This document shows positions 7,535 through 15,109 of a stretch of 30,121 nt of DNA, one piece after another; the first letter of the stretch is position 1, and every line of letters starts with the position of its first letter. Position numbers and translations under genes: made by a program. This DNA is from UBA7672 sp035548775. Lineage in GTDB: Bacteria; Pseudomonadota; Alphaproteobacteria; Caulobacterales; Hyphomonadaceae. Where the stretch lies: contig DASZSI010000250.1 of the NCBI GenBank assembly GCA_035548775.1, positions 1-30,121 on the forward strand, read 5' to 3'. Below the pieces are notes generated by a model that made no database searches, had not been told where the DNA came from, and saw only the letters and a list, made by a program, of their open reading frames with translations.

Positions 7535-8593
7535 TTATAGCGTGGAAAGTTGTTCGGCGATCTGGCGAGCGGCGAGATCGATCGCAGCTTCGTCCAGCGA
7601 TGGAAGGTTGAGGGTTGCAAGGCGGGGGCGTTCGTCGCGTTTGCGCGAGTGGGTGTAGGCAGGATCGTAGTGCAACTCGACAACTTGCTGGACTAGCTCG
7701 CGGAAGTCGCCCGCCTCGGCCAGCTCGCGCCAGGCGGCCAGGCGCTTGCGTCCGGGGTAGACTTCCAGCTGGGCAAGAATGCGCTCCAGCCTCGGCCGGT
7801 CGGCTATGATGTCGGGATAGGCGCGCACGAGGTACTCCGCGCGCGCTTCCAGCGGGACGACAAGTTCGATGCGCCGTGCCGCCTGCATCGCCTGCCATAG
7901 GGAGGGCGGCAGGGACCGGTTGCCGACCTTGTTGGACTCCGCTTCCAGCAAGACGGGCTTGGCAGGATCGAAGCGGTCCAGCTGGTCGAGCAACAGGGAC
8001 TCGAACCACTTTTGCGAAGGCTGCGGTTCCGCAACCGCGCCAAAGAGAGAGCCGCGATGCCGGGCGATGCCTTCGAGGTCGATGACCTGCGCGCCGAGCA
8101 TGCCCGCACGCCTGAGGATCGCGGTCTTGCCGCTGCCCGTGCCGCCGTCGAGCAAGACGAACCGGAAAGGCAGGGCGGATTCGTAAAGCCGCCCTTGCGT
8201 CGCGCGCCGATAGGTCTTGTAGCCGCCCTTGAGAACGGACACGCGCCAGCCGACCTGCGCGAGAATGATCGCCATGGAGTTGGAGCGCTGGCCGCCGCGC
8301 CAACAATAAATCATCGGATGAAAGGTCGATGGCTTGTCGCTGAGCACCGTGTCGAGATGGCGCGCGACATTGCGCGCGACCAGCGCGGCACCGATGCGGC
8401 GGGCGAGAAAGCGCGACTGCTGGACATAGATCGTGCCGACCTGCGCGCGTTCGTCATTGTCCAGAACCGGCAGGTTCACTGCGCCGGGGATGTGGTCTTC
8501 GGCAAATTCGCCAGGGCTGCGCACATCGATCAGCAAGTCGAATTTCGACAGCGATAGCCGGTCGACCGCCTCTGTTACGCCTGGGTTTGACAT
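7535..8593 (-). CDS. mnmH: tRNA 2-selenouridine synthase MnmH
   Basis: Encodes 352 residues, near the usual length. Residues about 15-125 are a rhodanese domain: L-L-I-D-V-R-S-P-G-E-F, then N-D-E-R-A-Q-V-G-T, and catalytic Cys97 in Y-C-W-R-G-G-Q-R-S. A P-loop G-G-T-G-S-G-K-T follows at 150-157, starting the nucleotide-binding domain. This fusion is diagnostic of MnmH (SelU/YbbB), which geranylates 2-thiouridine at the tRNA wobble position and then exchanges it for selenium from selenophosphate. The gene is divergent from selD across 79 nt, giving donor synthesis and use side by side. The ribosome-binding site is weak, and the start is chosen because the rhodanese domain begins close after it. 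Confidence 0.95.
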   Translation of the reverse strand: MSNPGVTEAVDRLSLSKFDLLIDVRSPGEFAEDHIPGAVNLPVLDNDERAQVGTIYVQQSRFLARRIGAALVARNVARHLDTVLSDKPSTFHPMIYCWRGGQRSNSMAIILAQVGWRVSVLKGGYKTYRRATQGRLYESALPFRFVLLDGGTGSGKTAILRRAGMLGAQVIDLEGIARHRGSLFGAVAEPQPSQKWFESLLLDQLDRFDPAKPVLLEAESNKVGNRSLPPSLWQAMQAARRIELVVPLEARAEYLVRAYPDIIADRPRLERILAQLEVYPGRKRLAAWRELAEAGDFRELVQQVVELHYDPAYTHSRKRDERPRLATLNLPSLDEAAIDLAARQIAEQLSTL

Positions 8594-8672
8594 GCGCCTG
8601 ACCAGTCCCGCCCTGTTTGCGGCTTCGATGACCTGCTATCAAACTCCGGCCGTCGAGCAAGCAGGATGAGAT

Positions 8673-9716
8673 ATGCCGGAAACAGTACGCCTGACATCGC
8701 TGGCACACGGTGGGGGATGCGGCTGCAAGCTGTCGCCTGCGGTGTTGCGCGACGTACTGTCCAGCGTGCCGGCGGGCGCGAGTTTCGCAAACCTGATGGT
8801 GGGCATGGAAACGTCCGACGACGCGGCGGTCTGGCGGCTGAACGACACCCAGGCGCTGGTTGCGACCACCGATTTCTTCATGCCGGTGGTGGACGATCCG
8901 TTCGAGTTCGGGCGCATCGCGGCGACCAATGCACTGTCGGATGTCTACGCGATGGGCGCGACGCCGATCCTTGCGCTGGCGATCGTGGGCATGCCGGTGA
9001 ACAAGATGCCGGTGGAGATGATACGGAAAATCCTGGCGGGCGGCGCATCGGTTTGCGCGGCGGCGGGCGTGCCCGTTGCGGGCGGCCACTCAATCGACAG
9101 CGTCGAGCCGATCTATGGGTTAGTAGCGCTGGGATTGGTGCATACAGACAAGGTGCTGACCAACAAGACGGGCCAGGCCGGGGACGTCCTCATCTTGACC
9201 AAGGGCCTGGGCGTCGGCGTCTACAGTGCGGCGCTCAAGCAGGACCGGCTCGACAAGGCCGGCTATGACGCGCTGATCGCGTCAACTACGCAACTCAATG
9301 TGGTTGGGAAGGATCTCGGGTCGACGGACGGCGTGCACGCGCTGACGGATGTAACGGGGTTCGGCCTACTGGGGCATGCGCTTGAGATGGCGCGGGGCGC
9401 AGGATTGTCGGCCGAGATAGACGCGTCCGCCCTGCCGCTGCTGCCTGGCGTTGAGGCGCTGGCGCGGGAGGGCGTGCGGACAGGCGCGGCGACGAGGAAC
9501 TGGCAGAGCTATGGCGATGCGGTCCGGCTGCCGCCGGGGTTCGATGACTGGAAGCGCGACGTGTTGTGCGATCCGCAAACGAGCGGCGGCCTGCTGGTGG
9601 CGTGCGGGAAAGAGATCGCCGGGGAGGTGCTCGAAAAATCGACCGATGCGGGTTTCAAATCCGTCGCTATTGTGGGGCGATTGATTGACGGTCCACCGCT
9701 GGTGATCGTGCGCTAG
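8673..9716 (+). CDS. selD: Selenide, water dikinase SelD
   Basis: Encodes 347 residues from an ATG with AGGATGAGA just upstream. It makes selenophosphate from selenide and ATP. The N-terminal glycine-rich segment H-G-G-G-C-G-C-K carries the active Cys16 and Lys19 (equivalent to Cys17 and Lys20 of E. coli SelD); it is a cysteine and not a selenocysteine form. Further family marks are the D-D-A-A-V-W segment, T-D-F-F-M-P-V-V-D-D-P, the A-A-T-N-A-L-S-D-V-Y-A-M-G-A motif and C-D-P-Q-T-S-G-G-L-L near the end. It is divergent from mnmH. No selA or selB is in this window, so selenouridine formation is the only selenium use visible here. Confidence 0.97.
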   Translation: MPETVRLTSLAHGGGCGCKLSPAVLRDVLSSVPAGASFANLMVGMETSDDAAVWRLNDTQALVATTDFFMPVVDDPFEFGRIAATNALSDVYAMGATPILALAIVGMPVNKMPVEMIRKILAGGASVCAAAGVPVAGGHSIDSVEPIYGLVALGLVHTDKVLTNKTGQAGDVLILTKGLGVGVYSAALKQDRLDKAGYDALIASTTQLNVVGKDLGSTDGVHALTDVTGFGLLGHALEMARGAGLSAEIDASALPLLPGVEALAREGVRTGAATRNWQSYGDAVRLPPGFDDWKRDVLCDPQTSGGLLVACGKEIAGEVLEKSTDAGFKSVAIVGRLIDGPPLVIVR

Positions 9717-9767
9717 GGGCCGGCTGACGGTTGGCGAAACCGCCCCCTTGCGGTGGCCGCCGATTTC

Positions 9768-9841
9768 GGAAATGACGCTCGCCCGCTTCTCGCGGGGACC
9801 GACGCCTGGACCGCTGTTTCCGGCTAGTTTCCGTCATTTCC
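9768..9841. repeat. Spaced 10-bp inverted repeat upstream of the LuxR/ATPase gene
   Basis: GGAAATGACG (9768-9777) and CGTCATTTCC (9832-9841) are perfect complements with 54 nt between them. They lie in the 267-nt gap between selD and the LuxR-type regulator. They might be two half-sites for DNA looping, an operator pair for autoregulation, or the base of a long RNA stem. The rest of this gap holds a TAAAAT hexamer near 9908 but no gene I can support. Confidence 0.4.
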
Positions 9842-9983
9842 TTTTCGCCGGAATTCTTCTTCCCACATGCTGCACAGGGACAAGACGCGGCTGTATGATC
9901 CAGTTAGGTAAAATGCACGGCGCGGGCAGACGCGCGGCGTAGAGTTAGGCCTGAAAGGCTGGGGGCCGGACCGGGTAAGACTG

Positions 9984-12626
9984 ATGGACTTTCTGGAACG
10001 CGACGAGCACCTGCGCCGGCTTGGCGAGGCGCTTGCCACCGCCGGCGCGGGGCGAGGGCGTATTTTTGCGATCTCCGGCGAGGCTGGCGCTGGGAAAACT
10101 ACGCTGGTTGAACGATTTACCCGCGACCACGCGCCAGACGCGCGGGTCTATTTCGGCGCTTGCGAGAACCTGACGACACCGGAACCGCTGTTGCCGCTGC
10201 GGGACATCGCCCGGGCGAGTGGCGCGGCCATCGATGTTTCCGGAGGGCACCTTGCCGCGTTCGAGGCTGTACTCGGCCTGCTGGCGCAGCCGGGCAAGCC
10301 GGCCCTGATGGTGCTTGAGGACATGCATTGGGCCGATGCGGCCACGATTGACCTGATCCGTTTCCTTGGCCGGAGGATCGGGCGGGTGCGAGCCCTGGTG
10401 CTGATCACCTATCGCGACGAGGAGGTCGGATCGCCGTCGGCGCTACGTGACGTGCTGGGCGAGGCGGCGTCTGGCGTGGTTGAGCGCATGACGCTGGAGC
10501 CGCTGTCGCTGCGATCAGTGGCCGAGCTTGCGGCGGGCAAGGGCCGGCAGGCGGACGAGCTGTTCGCGCTGACCGGCGGCAACCCCTTCATGGTGACGGA
10601 GGCGCTGGCGGTGGACGGCGATACTCCGCCCGAGACGGTTCGCGATGCGACGCTTGCGCGGGCGGCGCGACTGCCAGCGGCCGGTAGGCTGGTGCTGGAG
10701 GCCGTTTCGATTTTCCCGCGAAAGGCCGACCCCGCGATCGTATCGAAGCTGGTTGGCGACGCCATGGAGGCCGGTCTCGATGCCTGCATCGAGAAGGGCA
10801 TGCTCGTCATGGCGGAGGGGATGACGCTGAAATTCCGGCACGAGCTGGCGCGCCGAGCGATCGAGGGGTCGCTGTCCGTCTCCCGCCTAAGGAACCTTCA
10901 CCAGCGAACGATCGATGCCCTGAAGGCATCTGCTCAGGTCCGGGCGAGTGAAATGGCGCACCACGCCGAGCGGGCGGGTGATGTGGCGACCCTGCTGGAC
11001 TATGCGCAGCGCGCCGCCGCGGATGCAGCGCGAACCGGCGCCAATCGCGAAGCCGCCTCGCACTATGCCGCGATGCTGCGCCATCGCGACGCGATGTCTT
11101 CAAGCGCGGTCGTCGACACGCTCGAGCGATATGGCGAGCAGTCGTATCTCATGGGGGATTCCCATGCCGCGCTTTCTTCCATGCTGGAGGCGTCGACGCA
11201 TCGAAGGAAAGCCGGCGAGGCCCTGGCGCTTGGGCGCGACCTGACCCGCCTCAGCCGCTATGCGTGGGTGTGCGGGCAACGTGTGAACGCGGAACGTTTC
11301 GTGCGCGAGGCCATCACCGTGCTTGAGGCGGCGCCGCCGGGACCGGAGCTGGCCTGGGCCTACTCGCACCAGGCGCAGCTCGACATGCTGGCGCAGAATT
11401 CGGAAAACGCGATCGCATGGGGCCAGCGGGCGATCGAGCTTGCCGAACAGCTGGGCGAGCAGGAGATCATCATCCACGCCCTCGGCAATGTCGGCACATC
11501 GCGCATAGATATGGACGGCACCTCGGCGGACGCCGACCTGCGCAAGAGCATGGAGCTGGCGCGCAAGGCTGGTTTCCCCGACCATGTCGAGCGCGCCTAT
11601 TGCAACCTCACCTGCAGCTACTACTGGCGGCGCGACTATCGCGGGGCGCTTGAGCTGATCAAGGATGGCGCCGACTATGCCTGCGACCGAGACCTGACCC
11701 ACTGGGAATCGTATCTGCGCGGCTGGCGGGCGATGGCGATGCTGGACCAGGGCGACTGGGCCGGCGCGGAGGCCGAGGCGCAGCTGGTCAGCGGCTGGAC
11801 CGGCGTGCCGGACCTGTTCCGCTTTCCGGCGCTGACGGCGCTGGCCAGGGTTCGGCTGCGGCGCGGCGACGCCGATGCTGACGAACCCCTGGCCCACACG
11901 CGCCGGCTGGCTGCTGGCGTCGATGAGCTTCAGCGCAGCATGTATGTCGCCGTTCTCGATGCGGAGAAGGCGTGGTTGTCGCGCAGCATTCCTGACCCCA
12001 GCGAGCCGCGATCGAACTATCCGTCCCGCGATGCGGATCATGCGACGATCCTGCGGTTGCACGAGCTGCACAACCTGGCGATTGAGCGCGGTGCGATATG
12101 GGTGGTCAGCGACACCGGGCTTTGGCTGCACCTGCTGGAAGAGCGACTGCCGGACGTGCGCAAGCTGGCGCAGCCCTTCCGGGACCAGTGCCAGGGACGA
12201 TGGCGTGAGGCCGCGAAGGCCTGGCGGGCCATGGGCTGTCCTTATGAGGAGGCGATTGCGCTCAGCGGCGGCGACGAAGAGGGACAGCGCGAGGCGTTGG
12301 CGATCTTCGACCGCCTGGGCGCGGCGCCGGCCGCGGCGAAGCTGCGCCGGCAGATGCGGGCGGCAGGCGTGCGGGCGATTCCCCGTGGGCCGATTGCGGG
12401 TACTCGCGCCAACCCGGCCGGATTGACGCGTCGCCAGGCAGAGGTGCTGAACCTGGTCGGAGCGGGGCTGAGCAACGCGGAAATAGCAGACAAGCTGTGC
12501 ATTTCCGCCAAGACGGCCGAGCATCACGTATCGGCCTTGATGGCGAGGCTGGACGTCGCCACCCGCCGCGAAGCTGCAGCCGAAGCCCGCAAGCTGGGTA
12601 TCTTGGAAAGCGCCGCCGAAAATTAG
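9984..12626 (+). CDS. LAL-type regulator: N-terminal ATPase, C-terminal LuxR helix-turn-helix
   Basis: Encodes 880 residues, typical for large ATP-binding LuxR (MalT-like) activators. The N-terminal AAA/NACHT-like ATPase has a Walker A motif G-E-A-G-A-G-K-T (32-39) and a Walker B segment L-M-V-L-E-D-M-H-W-A-D (about 108-118). The central part, about 300-750, is helical and TPR-like, suited to ligand sensing. Residues about 813-875 are a LuxR DNA-binding domain: L-T-R-R-Q-A-E-V-L-N, G-L-S-N-A-E-I-A, then S-A-K-T-A-E-H-H-V. Such proteins oligomerise with ATP and an inducer and bind direct repeats. Its stop codon lies inside copy A of the promoter box, 92 nt before the MddA-like gene, so that gene is a likely target (inference). 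Confidence 0.93.
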   Translation: MDFLERDEHLRRLGEALATAGAGRGRIFAISGEAGAGKTTLVERFTRDHAPDARVYFGACENLTTPEPLLPLRDIARASGAAIDVSGGHLAAFEAVLGLLAQPGKPALMVLEDMHWADAATIDLIRFLGRRIGRVRALVLITYRDEEVGSPSALRDVLGEAASGVVERMTLEPLSLRSVAELAAGKGRQADELFALTGGNPFMVTEALAVDGDTPPETVRDATLARAARLPAAGRLVLEAVSIFPRKADPAIVSKLVGDAMEAGLDACIEKGMLVMAEGMTLKFRHELARRAIEGSLSVSRLRNLHQRTIDALKASAQVRASEMAHHAERAGDVATLLDYAQRAAADAARTGANREAASHYAAMLRHRDAMSSSAVVDTLERYGEQSYLMGDSHAALSSMLEASTHRRKAGEALALGRDLTRLSRYAWVCGQRVNAERFVREAITVLEAAPPGPELAWAYSHQAQLDMLAQNSENAIAWGQRAIELAEQLGEQEIIIHALGNVGTSRIDMDGTSADADLRKSMELARKAGFPDHVERAYCNLTCSYYWRRDYRGALELIKDGADYACDRDLTHWESYLRGWRAMAMLDQGDWAGAEAEAQLVSGWTGVPDLFRFPALTALARVRLRRGDADADEPLAHTRRLAAGVDELQRSMYVAVLDAEKAWLSRSIPDPSEPRSNYPSRDADHATILRLHELHNLAIERGAIWVVSDTGLWLHLLEERLPDVRKLAQPFRDQCQGRWREAAKAWRAMGCPYEEAIALSGGDEEGQREALAIFDRLGAAPAAAKLRRQMRAAGVRAIPRGPIAGTRANPAGLTRRQAEVLNLVGAGLSNAEIADKLCISAKTAEHHVSALMARLDVATRREAAAEARKLGILESAAEN

Positions 12627-12651
12627 GGGCGCGATTTCTGTAAAATAGGGG
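12618..12651 (+). promoter_or_regulatory. Promoter/operator box, copy A
   Basis: Elements are GAAAAT (12618-12623), a 17-nt spacer starting TAGGGGCGC (12624), then TAAAAT (12641-12646) and AGGGG up to 12651. TAGGGG occurs at 12624 and again at 12646, exactly 22 nt apart in direct orientation. About 24 of 30 bases match copy B (1530-1563, minus strand) without gaps. It overlaps the stop codon of the LuxR/ATPase gene. Direct repeats on one DNA face suit a MalT-like activator, but a promoter for an alternative sigma factor is also possible. Confidence 0.5.
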
Positions 12652-12718
12652 CCGGTCACCGATGCGGTCCCCAGGCGCCATGACGCATCTCTCCTGCGTT
12701 GCACAACAGGAGACCGCG
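12652..12718 (+). promoter_or_regulatory. Structured 5' leader, copy A (two hairpins)
   Basis: Stem 1 is GATGCG (12661-12666) with CGCATC (12684-12689), loop 17 nt. Stem 2 is CTCCTG (12691-12696) with CAGGAG (12707-12712). The ribosome-binding site AGGAG (12708-12712), 6 nt before the ATG at 12719, lies wholly in stem 2. Copy B has identical stem 1 arms and stem 2 arms that differ but still pair. A translation switch or thermosensor-like element would fit; I cannot match it to a known riboswitch class. Confidence 0.5.
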
Positions 12719-13480
12719 ATGACGCGATTAGCCATCTTTCTCTACGGACTAGCGACCTACGTCTTTACCCTAGGCGTCTTCGTCTACGGCATGGGCTTCA
12801 TCGGAGGCTTCTTCACGCCGACGGCGCTGGACGCCCCACCGACCCTGCCGCTTGCCGCCGCGCTGGCGATCGACCTTGGCCTTCTCGCCGTGTTCGCCGT
12901 CCAGCATTCCGGCATGGCCCGGCCGGCCTTCAAGCGCTGGTGGACCCGCATCGTTCCGGAATCGGCCGAGCGTTCAACCTACGTCCTGGTCAGTTCGGTC
13001 CTTATGGTGGTGCTGTTCGCCGCCTGGCAGCCGATCGGCGGCGTGGTGTGGGAAGTGACCAACCCGATCGCGCGGGATTTCGTGATCGGCTTCTATCTCT
13101 TCGGCTGGCTGCTGCTGGTCTACACCACCTTCCTGATCGATCATTTCGACCTGTTCGGCCTGACGCAGGTGTGGCGCCAGTTGCTGAACCTCGAATATCG
13201 CCCTCCGCAGTTCCACACCCCGAATCTCTACAAGGCGGTTCGCCATCCGCTTTATATCGGCTGGTTGATCATCTTCTGGGCCGCGCCGGTGATGACCATC
13301 GCCCACCTTGTCTTCGCACTGATGACGACGGCCTACATCCTGATCGCCATCCAGTTCGAGGAGCGCGACCTGGTTGCAGCGTTCGGCGAGAAATATCTCG
13401 CCTATCGCCGCCGGACCGGAATGCTCGTGCCCAAGCTCCTGCCTCCATCCAACACGCCGACGAAAGAATCGGCGCGCTAG
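12719..13480 (+). CDS. mddA: MddA-like methanethiol S-methyltransferase (NnrU/ICMT-type membrane protein)
   Basis: Encodes 253 residues from the ATG at 12719, with AGGAG 6 nt before it; an in-frame ATG at 12662 would run through the leader and is rejected. About five to six hydrophobic segments make it an integral membrane protein. The C-terminal half carries the isoprenylcysteine-methyltransferase-like SAM site: R-H-P-L-Y-I-G-W (175-182) and E-E-R-D-L (214-218), with A-V-Q-H-S-G-M-A-R-P in the first half. These features and the length fit MddA, which methylates methanethiol with S-adenosylmethionine to give dimethyl sulfide; a related NnrU-type or other thiol methyltransferase is the alternative. 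It sits behind the LAL regulator with the copy A promoter and leader between them, and before the UrcA gene. Confidence 0.72.
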   Translation: MTRLAIFLYGLATYVFTLGVFVYGMGFIGGFFTPTALDAPPTLPLAAALAIDLGLLAVFAVQHSGMARPAFKRWWTRIVPESAERSTYVLVSSVLMVVLFAAWQPIGGVVWEVTNPIARDFVIGFYLFGWLLLVYTTFLIDHFDLFGLTQVWRQLLNLEYRPPQFHTPNLYKAVRHPLYIGWLIIFWAAPVMTIAHLVFALMTTAYILIAIQFEERDLVAAFGEKYLAYRRRTGMLVPKLLPPSNTPTKESAR

Positions 13481-13520
13481 GCCCAACTCCCCAACCCAAA
13501 CCTCCTCAGAAAGACAAAAC

Positions 13521-13865
13521 ATGACCCGCGTACTTGTAACCCTCATGACTGCCCTGGCGATCACCGCCGCTGCTCCCAAACCGGCGCTCGCTGAAAACAA
13601 GGCCGACGCCCTTGGCTTTCAGACGTCCTCCATCTCGGTTTTCTACGGTGACCTCGACCTGTCCAATCCGGCCGGCGTCGACACGCTGATGAAACGCATG
13701 ACGGCGGCGGCGCGCACCGTTTGCGGCTGGGGATCCAGCTCGTTCAACACGCGGCCGGTCGTTCAGGCCTGCATGCACAGCGCGATCATGGAAGCTCTCA
13801 ATAATTTCGGCTCGCCAGCGGGAAGCCTGACCGCTGACAACAGAAGCAACACCGCGAGTCGGTGA
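13521..13865 (+). CDS. UrcA family exported protein
   Basis: Encodes 114 residues from an ATG with only a weak ribosome-binding site. A signal peptide ends near A-L-A-E (residue 25). The mature part has the UrcA pattern: S-I-S-V-F-Y-G-D-L-D-L-S-N-P-A-G, a helical L-M-K-R-M-T-A-A-A-R-T segment, then two cysteines (V-C-G-W and Q-A-C-M) that probably form a disulfide. UrcA proteins are small periplasmic proteins, common in Caulobacterales and sphingomonads, without a known function. It lies 40 nt after the MddA-like gene and is followed by a strong terminator, so the two may share a transcript. Confidence 0.85.
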   Translation: MTRVLVTLMTALAITAAAPKPALAENKADALGFQTSSISVFYGDLDLSNPAGVDTLMKRMTAAARTVCGWGSSSFNTRPVVQACMHSAIMEALNNFGSPAGSLTADNRSNTASR

Positions 13866-13891
13866 CGCCGGCCCCCAGCTGCGTCGCCCTG

Positions 13892-13927
13892 CGGGCGGCT
13901 GCTTCGCAGCAGCCGCCCGGTTCTTTT
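13892..13927 (+). terminator. Strong intrinsic terminator after the UrcA gene
   Basis: An 11-bp perfect stem, CGGGCGGCTGC (13892-13902) with GCAGCCGCCCG (13909-13919), has a 6-nt loop and is followed by GTTCTTTT. It ends the regulator/methyltransferase/UrcA region on the plus strand. Confidence 0.88.
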
Positions 13928-13993
13928 GGCAAGCTGGGGCAAAGCCCTGTCGCTGGCGGTTGATACCCGGCCTGGGCGCTCCAGATCGTTGGC

Positions 13994-15109
13994 ATGAAGG
14001 ATGCCGACGATTTCATCATCTTCAGCCCGCGCGATGTGGACCTGTCGCACTCGCCACTGCGAGGCCTGGGCGAGGAGACCTATGTGCTGGGAGCGTTCAA
14101 TCCCGGCCTGACGCGACTGCCAAACGGCAATCTGCTGCTGATGGTGCGCGTGGCGGAGGCGCTGAGGCGCCCCGTTCAGAGCGATGGGGTTCTTTCCATT
14201 CGCTGGGATGGCGGGAAGTTCGGCCTGGACCGGTTCCCGAAGTCGGACGTGGACGCCAGCGATCCACGCCAGTTTCACCTTCTCGGTTCGCGGGCGCCCA
14301 CGTTGATCCTGACATCCCTGTCGTGGTGCCTGCCCGTCGAGCTTTCGCCGGACGGCGGCGAGGTTGTAGCGGCGCACTACGACCGCGCGATCGGACCGCA
14401 GGCCAGCTATCAGGAATACGGCGTCGAAGACCCTCGCATCAGCCGGATCGAAGACCGCTGGTACATGACCGCATGCTCGGTGAGCGCGGAACGGCACTGC
14501 ACCACGATGCACATCTCCGGCAATGGCCTGGACTATCGGCTCGCCGGGATCGTGCTCGATCACCAGAACAAGGACATGCTGCTGTTCGAGGGCAAGGTGG
14601 GCGGCGCGTTTGCGGCGCTGACACGGCCCATGGGCCAGTGCTATTTCGCCTATCCGCCGGACAGCGAGTATCTTTCAGGTCCGGCCATTCTGCTGGCGCA
14701 GTCGCCTGACGGGCTGCACTGGAGGCCGATGGACCGGCCAGGAATTCGGCCGAGGCGAAATTCGCCGGCGTCGGCAAAGGTCGGCGGCGGGGCGCCTCCC
14801 ATACTGACGGAGCGCGGCTGGCTGGTTCTCTACCACGGCGTCGAGCCGAACGAGAGCGTGGGCGCATATCGCACCTTCTGGGCTCTGCTCGATCGCGAGG
14901 ATCCCACGCGCATCATACGGCTGGAGGACCGGGAACCGCTGCTGGAGGCCCGGCGGGAGATTTCGCGCGACTTAGACCCGCTGCGGTATCTCCGCGACAT
15001 CGTTTTCACGACAGGCATCGTGGATGCGGGCGATCATTATATCGTCGCCTCGGGGGAGGATGACCTCGCCTGCCGGATCACGCGGATTCCGAAGTCCAGG
15101 TTTGAGTGA
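13994..15109 (+). CDS. GH130 family glycoside phosphorylase (mannosyl-type)
   Basis: Encodes 371 residues, with no signal peptide, so it acts in the cytosol. It has the five-bladed-propeller marks of GH130: N-P-G-L-T-R-L near residue 36, Y-G-V-E-D-P-R-I-S with the expected catalytic Asp146, D-H-Q-N-K-D-M-L-L-F-E-G-K near 195, and G-G-G-A-P-P-I-L-T with L-V-L-Y-H-G-V-E near 270-285. Known GH130 members phosphorolyse beta-mannosides such as mannosyl-glucose or mannobiose, releasing mannose 1-phosphate; some only hydrolyse. The substrate cannot be fixed from sequence. Its stop abuts the sulfatase stop on the other strand with no spacer. The ribosome-binding site is weak, so the start is a little uncertain. 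Confidence 0.88.
   Translation: MKDADDFIIFSPRDVDLSHSPLRGLGEETYVLGAFNPGLTRLPNGNLLLMVRVAEALRRPVQSDGVLSIRWDGGKFGLDRFPKSDVDASDPRQFHLLGSRAPTLILTSLSWCLPVELSPDGGEVVAAHYDRAIGPQASYQEYGVEDPRISRIEDRWYMTACSVSAERHCTTMHISGNGLDYRLAGIVLDHQNKDMLLFEGKVGGAFAALTRPMGQCYFAYPPDSEYLSGPAILLAQSPDGLHWRPMDRPGIRPRRNSPASAKVGGGAPPILTERGWLVLYHGVEPNESVGAYRTFWALLDREDPTRIIRLEDREPLLEARREISRDLDPLRYLRDIVFTTGIVDAGDHYIVASGEDDLACRITRIPKSRFE

Noticed and set aside
11100..12704. Minus-strand open frame of 534 codons opposite the LuxR/ATPase gene
   Set aside because: Shadow of a well-supported gene; no domain or ribosome-binding site seen, and it would run through the copy A promoter and leader.
12662..12718. In-frame N-terminal extension of the MddA-like protein from the ATG at 12662
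   Set aside because: It would translate the structured leader, has no ribosome-binding site, and the ATG at 12719 has AGGAG at proper distance and begins the first membrane helix.
13866..13993. Possible small RNA between the UrcA gene and GH130
   Set aside because: The only structure seen is the terminator at 13892-13927; no promoter-like pair precedes it apart from the upstream genes.
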